Shown here in pieces: positions 1 through 6,125 of a DNA stretch of 8,271 nt; the stretch's first letter is position 1; each line of letters starts with the position of its first letter. The notes under the pieces were generated by a model. That model did not search any database and was not told where the DNA came from. It was given only the letters and a program-made list of their open reading frames with translations. Source of the stretch: Candidatus Iainarchaeum sp. (GTDB lineage: Archaea > Iainarchaeota > Iainarchaeia > Iainarchaeales > JAFCFF01); NCBI GenBank assembly GCA_017608775.1, contig JAFCFF010000023.1, positions 1-8,271 of the forward strand, read 5' to 3'. A program made the translations under genes and the position numbers.

Positions 1-698
1 CCCAACAACTTTTCCTCTGTTTTCCTTTCACTGTCCTCAACTGAGATCATTGTCTCCGGCTTTGAGGAAGACATCTTCTCCCTAGGGTTTTTCAGGGAAG
101 AAACTAAAGGCATGTGAAGTAATGCTGGTTTTTTCCATTTTATCTCATCTAAGTTTTCTAAGGCTAGCATATGTACCTTTCTTTGGTCAATCCCGCCAAC
201 CCCTAAACCAATTTTTAAATACTTGAAGTCAGCAACTTGCATAAGAGGATAAAAAATTTGAGAAATCCTTCCGTTTTCAATATTTCTTGCAATCTCCTGC
301 ATTGATCTTATACCTCTTTTTATTGTTATCTTGCTTGATAAAAAAAGAACATCTTGAAAATATGCCTGGCTTGTTTGGAAGCTTGAGCCTCTGATGATTT
401 TCCCTCTAAAACCATAAGCCTTGAAAATTTTCTCCATCTTTTTACTTTCTTTTTTAATAAAGGAAAAATCTCCTTTTTGATTTAACCATGCATGGTAGTC
501 TCCTATCAAGGCCTTACACTTTAGTCCAGCGTTTCCACAGTCTATTAGCTTCTGTAATGTTATAAGATGTCCTAAATGAAGCTTGCCGGAAGGCTCATAC
601 CCACAATATGCAACATCTCCCTTTTTTAGGCTCTCTAAGTTTATTGTCTCAACCGTGTTCTTCTTTATAAGATCAAGATTTAAGGCTTTATAAGACAT
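1..698 (-). CDS. tyrS: Tyrosyl-tRNA synthetase, archaeal type (C-terminal part cut off by window edge)
   Basis: This class Ic enzyme charges tRNA-Tyr with tyrosine in the cytosol. Reading leftward from the ATG at 698-696 gives 232 complete codons with no stop, so the gene continues beyond base 1. The HIGH-type motif lies in YEPSGKLHLGH (residues 34-44) and the KMSSS loop at 208-212. By comparison with the M. jannaschii enzyme, the tyrosine-pocket residues are all present: Y31, Y150, Q154 and D157 (in YPLMQVAD) and Q172 (in GGIDQRK). Only the anticodon-binding C-terminal domain, roughly the last 80-90 residues in the family, is missing. It diverges from trpS. No Shine-Dalgarno site precedes the ATG; a TATA-like box centred near 725 lies about 27 bases upstream, so the mRNA is probably leaderless. 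Identification is near certain. Confidence 0.96.
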   Translation of the reverse strand, partial: MSYKALNLDLIKKNTVETINLESLKKGDVAYCGYEPSGKLHLGHLITLQKLIDCGNAGLKCKALIGDYHAWLNQKGDFSFIKKESKKMEKIFKAYGFRGKIIRGSSFQTSQAYFQDVLFLSSKITIKRGIRSMQEIARNIENGRISQIFYPLMQVADFKYLKIGLGVGGIDQRKVHMLALENLDEIKWKKPALLHMPLVSSLKNPREKMSSSKPETMISVEDSERKTEEKLL

Positions 699-720
699 TT
701 TAAAAAATAAAGAAAGAAAA

Positions 721-730
721 GTTAAAAACC
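721..730. promoter_or_regulatory. Shared TATA-like box for divergent tyrS and trpS
   Basis: The spacer contains GTTAAAAACC, which reads GGTTTTTAAC on the other strand. Its centre near base 725 is about 26 bases before the trpS ATG and about 27 before the tyrS ATG, the usual archaeal TATA-to-start distance for leaderless transcripts. Purine-rich AGAAAAG on the trpS side and ACAAAGG on the tyrS side could act as BRE elements. The positions are seen in the sequence; bidirectional use is inferred. Confidence 0.55.
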
Positions 731-750
731 TTTGTTAGTTTCTTACTTCT

Positions 751-1827
751 ATGAACAACAACAAGATGTTTTTTGAAGTTAGTTATTCTAAGGCCTTAAA
801 AGAATTTGGTGCCCAAAAAATCAACCAAAAAATTCTTGATAAAATATCAAAAAAAAAGAAACTGCATAGGTTTTTTGAGTCTGGGTTCTTTTTTGCTCAT
901 AGAGACTTTGACCTTCTTTTGAACGAGTATTTCAAGGGCAGGAATTTCTCTGTTGTCTCTGGAAGAGGGCCGAGCGAGAAAATCCATATAGCGCATCTAA
1001 AGCTCTTTGAGTTTGTCAAGTACCTGCAGGACGAGTTTGGTGCTTTTGTTTTCATACCTTTTTCAGATGATGAAAAGTTTTTGGATAGGAATATTAGCTT
1101 TGAGGAGGCTCTGAGGCTGGGAGAAGAAAACGCAAAATATCTTCTTGCTCTGGGTTTCAGCCCCAAAAAGACAAAAATTATGTTTGACTTTAAAAACATC
1201 AATCAGGATGTTTACAATATTTCCATAAAAGCAGCAAAAAAAACTACCGTAAGCACAATAAAGGCAAGCATGGGAAGAAGAGATGACTCAAACATAGGAA
1301 ACATGTTTTATCCGGCAATGCAGGCAGCACACATTCTCTATCCTACTTTTGAGAGAGGAGAAAGAGTTTTGGTTCCGATAGGTATGGACCAGGATGTCTT
1401 TGTTAAGCTGACAAGAGATGTTGCCCCAAAAATAGGACTCAAGAAGCCAAGCACAATATTAAGCAAGTTTACTCCCTCGGTTAAGGGATATGCAAAGATG
1501 TCTGCGTCAAGTCCGGAGGATGCAATTTTCATAAGTGATTCATTGCAAGAGATAAGAAGAAAAGTAAGCAGGATGTTCAGCGGGGGGGGAGAAACTCTAG
1601 AGTTGCATAAAAAACACGGAGGTAGGCCAGAGAGAGACGTTGCCTTGACATATCTGAAATATTATTTTTTAAATAAAAAACAAGAGGAAAAAATATTTGA
1701 GGATTTCAGGAATGGACGAATCTCAAGCAAGGAAGTTAAAAACCTCTTGTTTGAGAAGATAAAAAAATTCAAGAAAAAGATTGAAAAGGCAAAGAAAAAA
1801 ACAAATATTGAAAAATTCCTTCTTTAG
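751..1827 (+). CDS. trpS: Tryptophanyl-tRNA synthetase, archaeal/eukaryotic type
   Basis: This class Ic synthetase charges tRNA-Trp in the cytosol. The 358 residues are close to full length for archaeal TrpRS. The N-terminal FFESGFFFAHRDFD segment (41-54) is typical of the archaeal/eukaryotic branch. The HIGH-type motif is GPSEKIHIAH (73-82), followed by PIGMDQD (209-215) and the KMSAS loop (249-253). FSGGGET (276-282) and HGGRPERDVALTYL (289-302) match the C-terminal anticodon-binding region. The last about 25 residues are lysine-rich and may bind tRNA. I prefer the ATG at 751 because it sits 26 bases from the TATA-like box; M6 (766) is a possible alternative. There is no Shine-Dalgarno site. 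A run of eight G at 1582-1589 lies in the coding frame without breaking it. The gene converges on the neighbouring surface protein gene. Confidence 0.97.
   Translation: MNNNKMFFEVSYSKALKEFGAQKINQKILDKISKKKKLHRFFESGFFFAHRDFDLLLNEYFKGRNFSVVSGRGPSEKIHIAHLKLFEFVKYLQDEFGAFVFIPFSDDEKFLDRNISFEEALRLGEENAKYLLALGFSPKKTKIMFDFKNINQDVYNISIKAAKKTTVSTIKASMGRRDDSNIGNMFYPAMQAAHILYPTFERGERVLVPIGMDQDVFVKLTRDVAPKIGLKKPSTILSKFTPSVKGYAKMSASSPEDAIFISDSLQEIRRKVSRMFSGGGETLELHKKHGGRPERDVALTYLKYYFLNKKQEEKIFEDFRNGRISSKEVKNLLFEKIKKFKKKIEKAKKKTNIEKFLL
1761..1815 (-). terminator. U-rich termination tract for the 512-residue protein gene, inside the trpS 3' end
   Basis: Read on the minus strand, the lysine-coding end of trpS gives several T runs just past the TAA of the 512-residue gene: the complements of A runs at 1761-1767, 1774-1778, 1795-1801 and 1811-1815. 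Archaeal RNA polymerase commonly stops at T-rich tracts without a hairpin. Assignment as a terminator is inferred from position and composition. Confidence 0.45.
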
Positions 1828-1850
1828 TTTTTAAGCTTTTATTCTTTTTT
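1828..1850 (+). terminator. U-rich terminator of trpS
   Basis: Immediately after the TAG stop, the plus strand has T runs at 1828-1832, 1837-1840 and 1845-1850 with no clear hairpin, as expected for intrinsic archaeal termination. The tract overlaps the last codons of the convergent 512-residue gene. Confidence 0.55.
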
Positions 1851-3377
1851 ACCTTCTACTTCTTTCTTTATTTCTTTTGGTAGGTTTGATCTTGTTAAAA
1901 ACAAAAAAACCAGGAAAATCAAAATTATAAATCCAACTATTGGCAGCCCTGCTCCAAGAGAGAACAAGCCAGTGACTACGCCAAGGCTCTCTGTCTTTAG
2001 AATCTTTCCGTCAACCAAGACAGCGTATTTTCCGGTTTTGCTTATTGGTTTAACGCTGTAGTTTATGGTTTCGCCTGGTGCCAAGGTTGTTTCCTTAGGG
2101 CTAAAAATAAACTCTCCTTCCAGAGCCTCAAATCTTAGGCTTGCCTCTTTGTTGGTTGTGTTTGTAAAAGTCTTTGATATTGTTTTTGCTTCTGCTATTA
2201 CCTCTGACTCTGGGTTTATCCTAACATCAAATCTCAGGGTTTGTAATGGAAATGTTAGAACCCTTATCTCTCCACTGAAATCATTTTCAGAGTTTATTGT
2301 AAATAAGACCTCTGTTTTCTCTCCCGGCTTTAGTGTTACTCTGTTTTTCTCAATAACAACTTTGGGACCTCTGCTTTCCAGCAAGACCTCTGTTTCCTGG
2401 TCTCCCAGGTTTTCAAGCAAAACAAAGCTAGATGTTTTTCCTGGCCTTATCTCATAAAAAGTTTTTTCTAGGCTTGCCTTAACAAATATGTTTGCCTCTA
2501 CTTTCAGAGCTATGCTTCCACCATCTATTGTTCTTCCGTTTAGGCCATTCTGCAAAAACTGAATTGGAATAATATATTCGCCCAAAGAAGTGTTTTCATC
2601 AGTTACTATCTCCAACGAAAAGCTTGTTTTCTCGCCAAAAGCTAGGTTTGATGCATAGCTTAATGGAGAGTAAATCCACAAACCATTTATGTAAGGTGTT
2701 TTCAACCTATAGCTTGCTCCTGGAACAAAGTTTTCCAACTCTATCAGAACAGAGGTTCTTTCTCCTTTATTTAGGGTTATGTTTTCCTTATCGATCTCTA
2801 CCATTGCGTCCCTACTTGCAAAGCTTACTGACTCCTCCTCCCCAACATCAGAGTAATAGTATGAACTCGGATAAACTCTAGAGCTGTAGCTATAGGGATA
2901 ATAATAATCATAGAAATAGTCTATATAGTACGGATGATACCTAACATCCCCAACATCAACATAAACATTCTTGAAAAGTTTTATTCCATCATAGCTTAGG
3001 ATAAACCTTGCTCTTTGTAGTCCCTTGGTTATTCCCTTTATCGCTATTTTTTTAACGTAGTTTCCTTGGGGAAGATACAGCTTCATGCTTGAGGGATTGA
3101 CGTAAACCCCCTCTGAAACAACATTCAGGCTTGCTATTCTCGGCTTTTCACTATAGACCTCTAAGTAAACATAAGAATATGTGTTTTGGGGTACTGAAAT
3201 TTTTGATGGGCTTATGTTAAAAGACAGGGCAAACGCCTTGAAGGCAAAGGCAATTAAAAAAATACCAACAACAAAAAACAGAAAAAGGCTAATCCTTCTC
3301 CTAAGGCTTGTTTTAACATTGTTTTTTCTAGAAAAGATATTTAACACTTTTTCACCATACTTAGTTACCAAACCCAT
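1839..3377 (-). CDS. Membrane-anchored surface protein with Ig-like repeats and a tyrosine-rich linker (512 aa)
   Basis: I do not recognise a named family; the function is unknown. A basic N-terminus ending in RRR (26-28) precedes a hydrophobic stretch (29-46) with a possible signal-peptidase site after A50. Beta-rich sequence follows (about 51-143), then a tyrosine-rich linker (147-175, 14 Tyr in 29 residues). About three more beta-sandwich-like units come next (about 190-297, 300-388, 390-463). They carry recurring turns such as RPGKT (311-315), KPGEKT (350-355) and APGET (433-437), typical of Ig-like envelope proteins. A membrane helix at about 471-495 and a short basic tail close the protein, so most of it should lie outside. 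There are no cysteines. Possible N-glycosylation sites include N54, N199, N262, N406 and N439. Its order of parts parallels the 632-residue protein nearby. It could be an S-layer-associated or adhesin-like protein. Confidence 0.88.
   Translation of the reverse strand: MGLVTKYGEKVLNIFSRKNNVKTSLRRRISLFLFFVVGIFLIAFAFKAFALSFNISPSKISVPQNTYSYVYLEVYSEKPRIASLNVVSEGVYVNPSSMKLYLPQGNYVKKIAIKGITKGLQRARFILSYDGIKLFKNVYVDVGDVRYHPYYIDYFYDYYYPYSYSSRVYPSSYYYSDVGEEESVSFASRDAMVEIDKENITLNKGERTSVLIELENFVPGASYRLKTPYINGLWIYSPLSYASNLAFGEKTSFSLEIVTDENTSLGEYIIPIQFLQNGLNGRTIDGGSIALKVEANIFVKASLEKTFYEIRPGKTSSFVLLENLGDQETEVLLESRGPKVVIEKNRVTLKPGEKTEVLFTINSENDFSGEIRVLTFPLQTLRFDVRINPESEVIAEAKTISKTFTNTTNKEASLRFEALEGEFIFSPKETTLAPGETINYSVKPISKTGKYAVLVDGKILKTESLGVVTGLFSLGAGLPIVGFIILIFLVFLFLTRSNLPKEIKKEVEGKKE
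2853..2939 (-). other. Tyrosine-rich low-complexity linker in the 512-residue protein
   Basis: These bases encode residues 147-175, with 14 tyrosines plus Ser, Pro and Asp, including the cluster DYYYPYSY. It separates the first beta-rich region from the later Ig-like units. Its role is unknown; it may be a flexible or self-associating extracellular segment. Confidence 0.8.
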
Positions 3378-3386
3378 AATAACCTA

Positions 3387-3390
3387 CTCC
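3387..3390 (-). promoter_or_regulatory. Possible Shine-Dalgarno site (GGAG) for the 512-residue gene
   Basis: GGAG lies nine bases before the ATG at 3377 on the minus strand. It can work only if transcription begins upstream of it. The nearer TATA-like box would give a leaderless mRNA that excludes it; the farther box would include it. Confidence 0.35.
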
Positions 3391-3399
3391 AAGATATTA

Positions 3400-3421
3400 T
3401 TTAAAAAACTTTCGTTTTAAA
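3400..3421 (-). promoter_or_regulatory. Two TATA-like boxes upstream of the 512-residue gene
   Basis: TTTAAA occurs at 3400-3405 and again at 3416-3421. The first is centred about 25 bases before the ATG and would give a leaderless transcript; purine-rich CGAAAG precedes it as a BRE-like element. The second is centred about 41 bases before the ATG and would give a leader of about 15 bases containing GGAG. Which one is used cannot be told from sequence. Confidence 0.5.
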
Positions 3422-3499
3422 TGCTCCGTTTGGGTTAAGATATCCAACAGCAGATGTTCAAAAACTTATGCCATAAGAGAAGATCCAAATCTTAAAAAG

Positions 3500-4129
3500 C
3501 TAAACAAGAGGGACAAAGCTGAAAAAGCCCAGATTTTCTTCCTTAAACTTATTTTCGGAAATTTTTGTGTACTTTTTCATCTGACACATAAAGCTTGGTC
3601 CTTCTGGAACAATCAAAACCCCGTTTTTCTTTAGCTGTTTTTTCAACTCTGTGACCGGCTTTTGTGCTGATGCCGTCACTATAATCCTGTCAAAAGGAGC
3701 CTTCTCAGGCAAGCCCTTGCTTCCGTCCATGCAAAAAAGCTTGATGTTTTTTATTTTTAGTTTCTTGATTCTTTGTTTTGCATATTCACAAAGCTCAGGA
3801 ACAACATCTATTGTAAAAACTTTTTTTGCTAACTTTGAGAGCAGGGCAGCGTTGTAGCCAGAACCAGTTCCTATCTCTAGGACTTTGTTGTTTTTCTTAA
3901 CATCAAGATATGAAAGCATAAACAAAACAGTATAGGGCTGAGATATTGTTTGTCCCTTTAGCAACGGTAAGGCAACATCAGCATAGGCAATTTTTCTGTG
4001 CTGGGGTAAGACAAACTCTTCCCTTGGAATTTCTAAAAAAGCCCTTTCCAACTCCCTTGAGATATATAGGCTTTCTTTTATGCTTTCAAGAAGTCTTTTT
4101 TTCTCCCTTAGGAATTCCTTTGCTGTCAT
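3500..4129 (-). CDS. pcm: Protein-L-isoaspartate O-methyltransferase
   Basis: This cytosolic repair enzyme uses S-adenosylmethionine to methylate L-isoaspartyl residues formed in ageing proteins, starting their return to normal aspartate. The 209 residues are normal for the family. Family marks appear in order: GQTISQPYT (59-67), where the Ser after TI is the conserved substrate-site serine; SAM-binding motif I VLEIGTGSGYN (83-93); the acidic post-I position in FTIDVVPEL (105-113); MDGSKGLPEKAPFDRIIVTA (134-153); and the closing SFVPLV (204-209). The start at 4129 has no clear Shine-Dalgarno site, but a TATA-like AT stretch lies about 30 bases upstream, overlapping the terminator tract of the 632-residue gene. 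After the TAG only one short T run (CTTTTT) is seen. It appears to be a single-gene unit. Confidence 0.95.
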   Translation of the reverse strand: MTAKEFLREKKRLLESIKESLYISRELERAFLEIPREEFVLPQHRKIAYADVALPLLKGQTISQPYTVLFMLSYLDVKKNNKVLEIGTGSGYNAALLSKLAKKVFTIDVVPELCEYAKQRIKKLKIKNIKLFCMDGSKGLPEKAPFDRIIVTASAQKPVTELKKQLKKNGVLIVPEGPSFMCQMKKYTKISENKFKEENLGFFSFVPLV

Positions 4130-4150
4130 TTTCCACTAAAAATAGTGCGA

Positions 4151-4163
4151 ATATTATTAAAAA
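4151..4163 (-). promoter_or_regulatory. TATA-like promoter element of pcm
   Basis: On the minus strand TTTTTAATAATAT is centred about 29 bases before the pcm ATG at 4129. This fits a leaderless or nearly leaderless transcript. It lies within the T-rich tract that probably ends the upstream surface-protein operon, so terminator and promoter are nested. Confidence 0.45.
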
Positions 4164-4211
4164 CAATAAGAAAAAAGAAAATAGAAAAATAAAAAAGAAA
4201 GAAAGGGAAAA
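4157..4211 (-). terminator. U-rich terminator after the surface-protein operon
   Basis: Just past the TAG of the 632-residue gene the minus strand is almost pure pyrimidine, with repeated runs of four to six T broken by C or A and no hairpin. This is the clearest archaeal-type termination tract in the window. Confidence 0.7.
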
Positions 4212-6110
4212 CTATCCTTTAAGAGCTTCCTCTTTTCTTGCAACAAGTCTTCCTCCTGTTGTGAAGTATATAATAAGCAAACCAATCGCAAGAATTACCA
4301 GGGCAAGTGTGAAATCCCCTGCTCCGCCAAGTGTCAAGAGACCTGCAAGGTTAACCCCAGGAACCTTTATTCTTACTCCCTTTTCTATGCTCTGGTTGTT
4401 GTTTGTTATCTTTATCTTCATGTTATGAGTTCCTGCGGAAAGTTTCAAAGGAATGTCAACACCAGCAACGTCTCCTGCCTCAATGTTTCCCTCAACCCTA
4501 ACAAGTTTTCTTTCTCCCTCAAAAATCTCTAAGGTATATGTTTGTGGGTTGCTTAGGTCTAGGTTTTCTAACGTAATACTTAGCATGCCTTCGCTTGACT
4601 CAAAGTCTATTTTCTCTGGAATGCTTAGGATTTTTATCTTGTTTGCTGCAACTCCTGCAGCGGATACAACGCTAAAGACATATTCCCTGCTTTTTCCGTC
4701 AGCCACAACACCTATCCTTGAGTTTTGAGGAGCGTTTTCAGTTATTGTTACCGGAATGCTTAGCGTTTCCTCTTCCTGTGATGCCAGTGTTACTGAATAT
4801 GTTCTCTGACTTATCTCAAGCCCGGGAGAACTTGAAATTTGAATGTTGTAAGCCTTTGTTATTGGATCTTTGTTTTTTAGTTTCAGATTTAGATTAAAAA
4901 CATCGCCGGCATAATATCTTGTTCTTGTGTTTAATATTGAAAAGTCAAGTGCCTCCTTTGAGAACGCTCTTAACGCAATTGTTGTTCTTTTTGTCTTTCC
5001 TGTGCTTGTTCTTCCTGTTATGACTATCAAATCCCTTTCGTTTGCTTTTGGCATAACCAGATTTGCGGTAACTATCTTTCTCTGTCCCGGATATATGTCT
5101 ATATTTCTCTGATCAACACCAAACAAAGGATAGTCTGAGGACAGCTCAATGATTGTTCTTCTCTGTCCTAGGTTTCTTACAGTAAACTGGAAGAAAACAC
5201 TTTCTCCCTCTTCTCCCTCAACCATAGGAGGTACGTCTATCGAGAACTCCTCCCCAGATATAAACCAAAACAAGCCTGCTCCATACTGGCCGGTATATGT
5301 TGTTCCGTAGTATGTTCTGTAGCTGTCGGAATAAGGATATGCAGGAGGGTATCCTGTTGCATAGCTGTCGTACTGTCCAGTGTATGGACTTTCATAACAA
5401 TCATTAAGTCTTATTGTTATAAAACCTGTCAGCTCTCTTCCTGTGTCTGTCTCTGCAAGGATTTGTATCTCATATTCCCCAACAGGCATGCCATACAAGT
5501 TATCAAACTCAAGCTCAAACTCGTCGCCTTCCTCAATATCCTCAACATCATCCTTGTCCTCAAAATCAACATCCAGGCCAGCGTCGTCCTCTATCTCAAG
5601 ATCTACCTCATCATCGCTAAAATCTCCTAGGTCGTCAAGCTCTATCTCTATAGTTTTTGTGTCGTAGCAAATATCTACAAGCTCAGGATCAAACTCAAGG
5701 ATTTCTCCCTCCTCATAAACCTCTAGGTCAAAGGCAAAGTCAAGGTCTGTGTATGGTCCGTCAAACAAAATAGTGAAGTCATAATCCCCGTCCTCCTCAG
5801 GGTCAACGTTTACCTCGTATTCAATGGTTTGTCCTGGCTGAACAGTTACATCCCTTATCCAGTCAAAGTCTATCTCGTCTTCCCATTTGTCCTTGATCAG
5901 TATATCTATGCTGACTGTTTCCTCAACAGACTGGTTTGAGGTTATCGTAAACATTATGTCAAAATCCCTATCTACCTCAGCAACTAGGTCGTTATCCTCT
6001 TCTGTGGTTACTATTGCCCCAAAAACAGAAGACGCTAAGAACAAGAACATCAGTACAGCGAGAAACACAATACCAAGCTTGGCTTCCCTGAAATTTACTT
6101 TTTTTTCCAT
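4212..6110 (-). CDS. Membrane-anchored surface protein with acidic N-terminal module and tyrosine-rich linker (632 aa)
   Basis: No named family is recognised and the function is unknown. A signal peptide (hydrophobic about 12-29, cleavage possible after A32) leads to two acidic beta-rich regions (about 35-135 and 140-236). Residues 155-203 contain 28 Asp or Glu. Its only two cysteines, C148 and C238, bracket the second region and could form a disulfide. A Tyr/Gly/Thr/Pro-rich linker (239-276) with two YTGQY copies follows. About three Ig-like units come next (about 285-384, 388-483, 490-583), with turns such as QPGQT (91-95, in the acidic part) and YPGQR (340-344). A membrane helix (about 599-617) and a basic tail end the protein. 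It is second in an operon, six bases after the 261-residue gene, with a strong Shine-Dalgarno site. The acidity is local, and neighbouring genes are lysine-rich, so it does not suggest a salt-in halophile; cation binding is possible. Confidence 0.9.
   Translation of the reverse strand: MEKKVNFREAKLGIVFLAVLMFLFLASSVFGAIVTTEEDNDLVAEVDRDFDIMFTITSNQSVEETVSIDILIKDKWEDEIDFDWIRDVTVQPGQTIEYEVNVDPEEDGDYDFTILFDGPYTDLDFAFDLEVYEEGEILEFDPELVDICYDTKTIEIELDDLGDFSDDEVDLEIEDDAGLDVDFEDKDDVEDIEEGDEFELEFDNLYGMPVGEYEIQILAETDTGRELTGFITIRLNDCYESPYTGQYDSYATGYPPAYPYSDSYRTYYGTTYTGQYGAGLFWFISGEEFSIDVPPMVEGEEGESVFFQFTVRNLGQRRTIIELSSDYPLFGVDQRNIDIYPGQRKIVTANLVMPKANERDLIVITGRTSTGKTKRTTIALRAFSKEALDFSILNTRTRYYAGDVFNLNLKLKNKDPITKAYNIQISSSPGLEISQRTYSVTLASQEEETLSIPVTITENAPQNSRIGVVADGKSREYVFSVVSAAGVAANKIKILSIPEKIDFESSEGMLSITLENLDLSNPQTYTLEIFEGERKLVRVEGNIEAGDVAGVDIPLKLSAGTHNMKIKITNNNQSIEKGVRIKVPGVNLAGLLTLGGAGDFTLALVILAIGLLIIYFTTGGRLVARKEEALKG
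5283..5396 (-). repeat. Tyrosine-rich linker with duplicated YTGQY in the 632-residue protein
   Basis: These bases encode residues 239-276, with 12 tyrosines in 38 residues plus Gly, Thr, Ser and Pro. The pentapeptide YTGQY occurs at residues 243-247 (bases 5370-5384) and 272-276 (5283-5297). The two 15-base copies match at 11 positions, so the peptide is better conserved than the DNA. Confidence 0.8.
5502..5648 (-). other. Highly acidic segment of the 632-residue protein
   Basis: These bases encode residues 155-203, where 28 of 49 residues are Asp or Glu and only one is Lys. Hydrophobic residues alternate in between (for example VDLEIEDD), suggesting acidic beta strands rather than a disordered tail. 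Divalent-cation binding is a possible role, inferred from composition only. Confidence 0.75.
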
Positions 6111-6116
6111 AATAAA

Positions 6117-6125
6117 TCACCCTCC
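6117..6125 (-). promoter_or_regulatory. Strong Shine-Dalgarno site for the 632-residue gene
   Basis: GGAGGGTGA ends six bases before the ATG at 6110. It overlaps the last two glycine codons and the TGA stop of the upstream 261-residue gene. This fixes the downstream start and supports translation from a shared mRNA. Confidence 0.85.

Noticed and set aside
484..495. Perfect palindrome ACCATGCATGGT as an operator site.
   Set aside because: It lies deep inside tyrS, encodes the conserved-looking HAW segment, and has no second copy; chance is a sufficient explanation.
2853..2939. ATA-rich trinucleotide tract as a phase-variable microsatellite.
   Set aside because: The repeat is short and interrupted, codons are mixed TAT and TAC, and changes in three-base units would not shift the frame. 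It is better explained by tyrosine selection.
3288..3302. Tat-type signal in the 512-residue protein because of RRR before the hydrophobic stretch.
   Set aside because: The following residues (ISLF) do not match the S/T-RR-x-F-L-K consensus, and basic residues before a signal helix are normal for Sec export.
3421..3490. Possible tRNA or small RNA, suggested by GTTCAAAAAC in the spacer.
   Set aside because: No acceptor stem, anticodon arm or T-arm pairing could be built around it.
3421..3499. Plus-strand frames between pcm and the 512-residue gene that read like short protein pieces (for example LNAPFGLRYPTADVQKL).
   Set aside because: No start codon, a stop after about 20 codons and no recognisable family. 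The other open frame merely runs into antisense of pcm. I see ordinary spacer or an unidentifiable remnant.
5443..5667. Serine-rich open frame on the plus strand.
   Set aside because: It is antisense to the acidic segment: Asp/Glu codons (GAN) read backwards yield Ser-rich sequence. There is no independent gene evidence.
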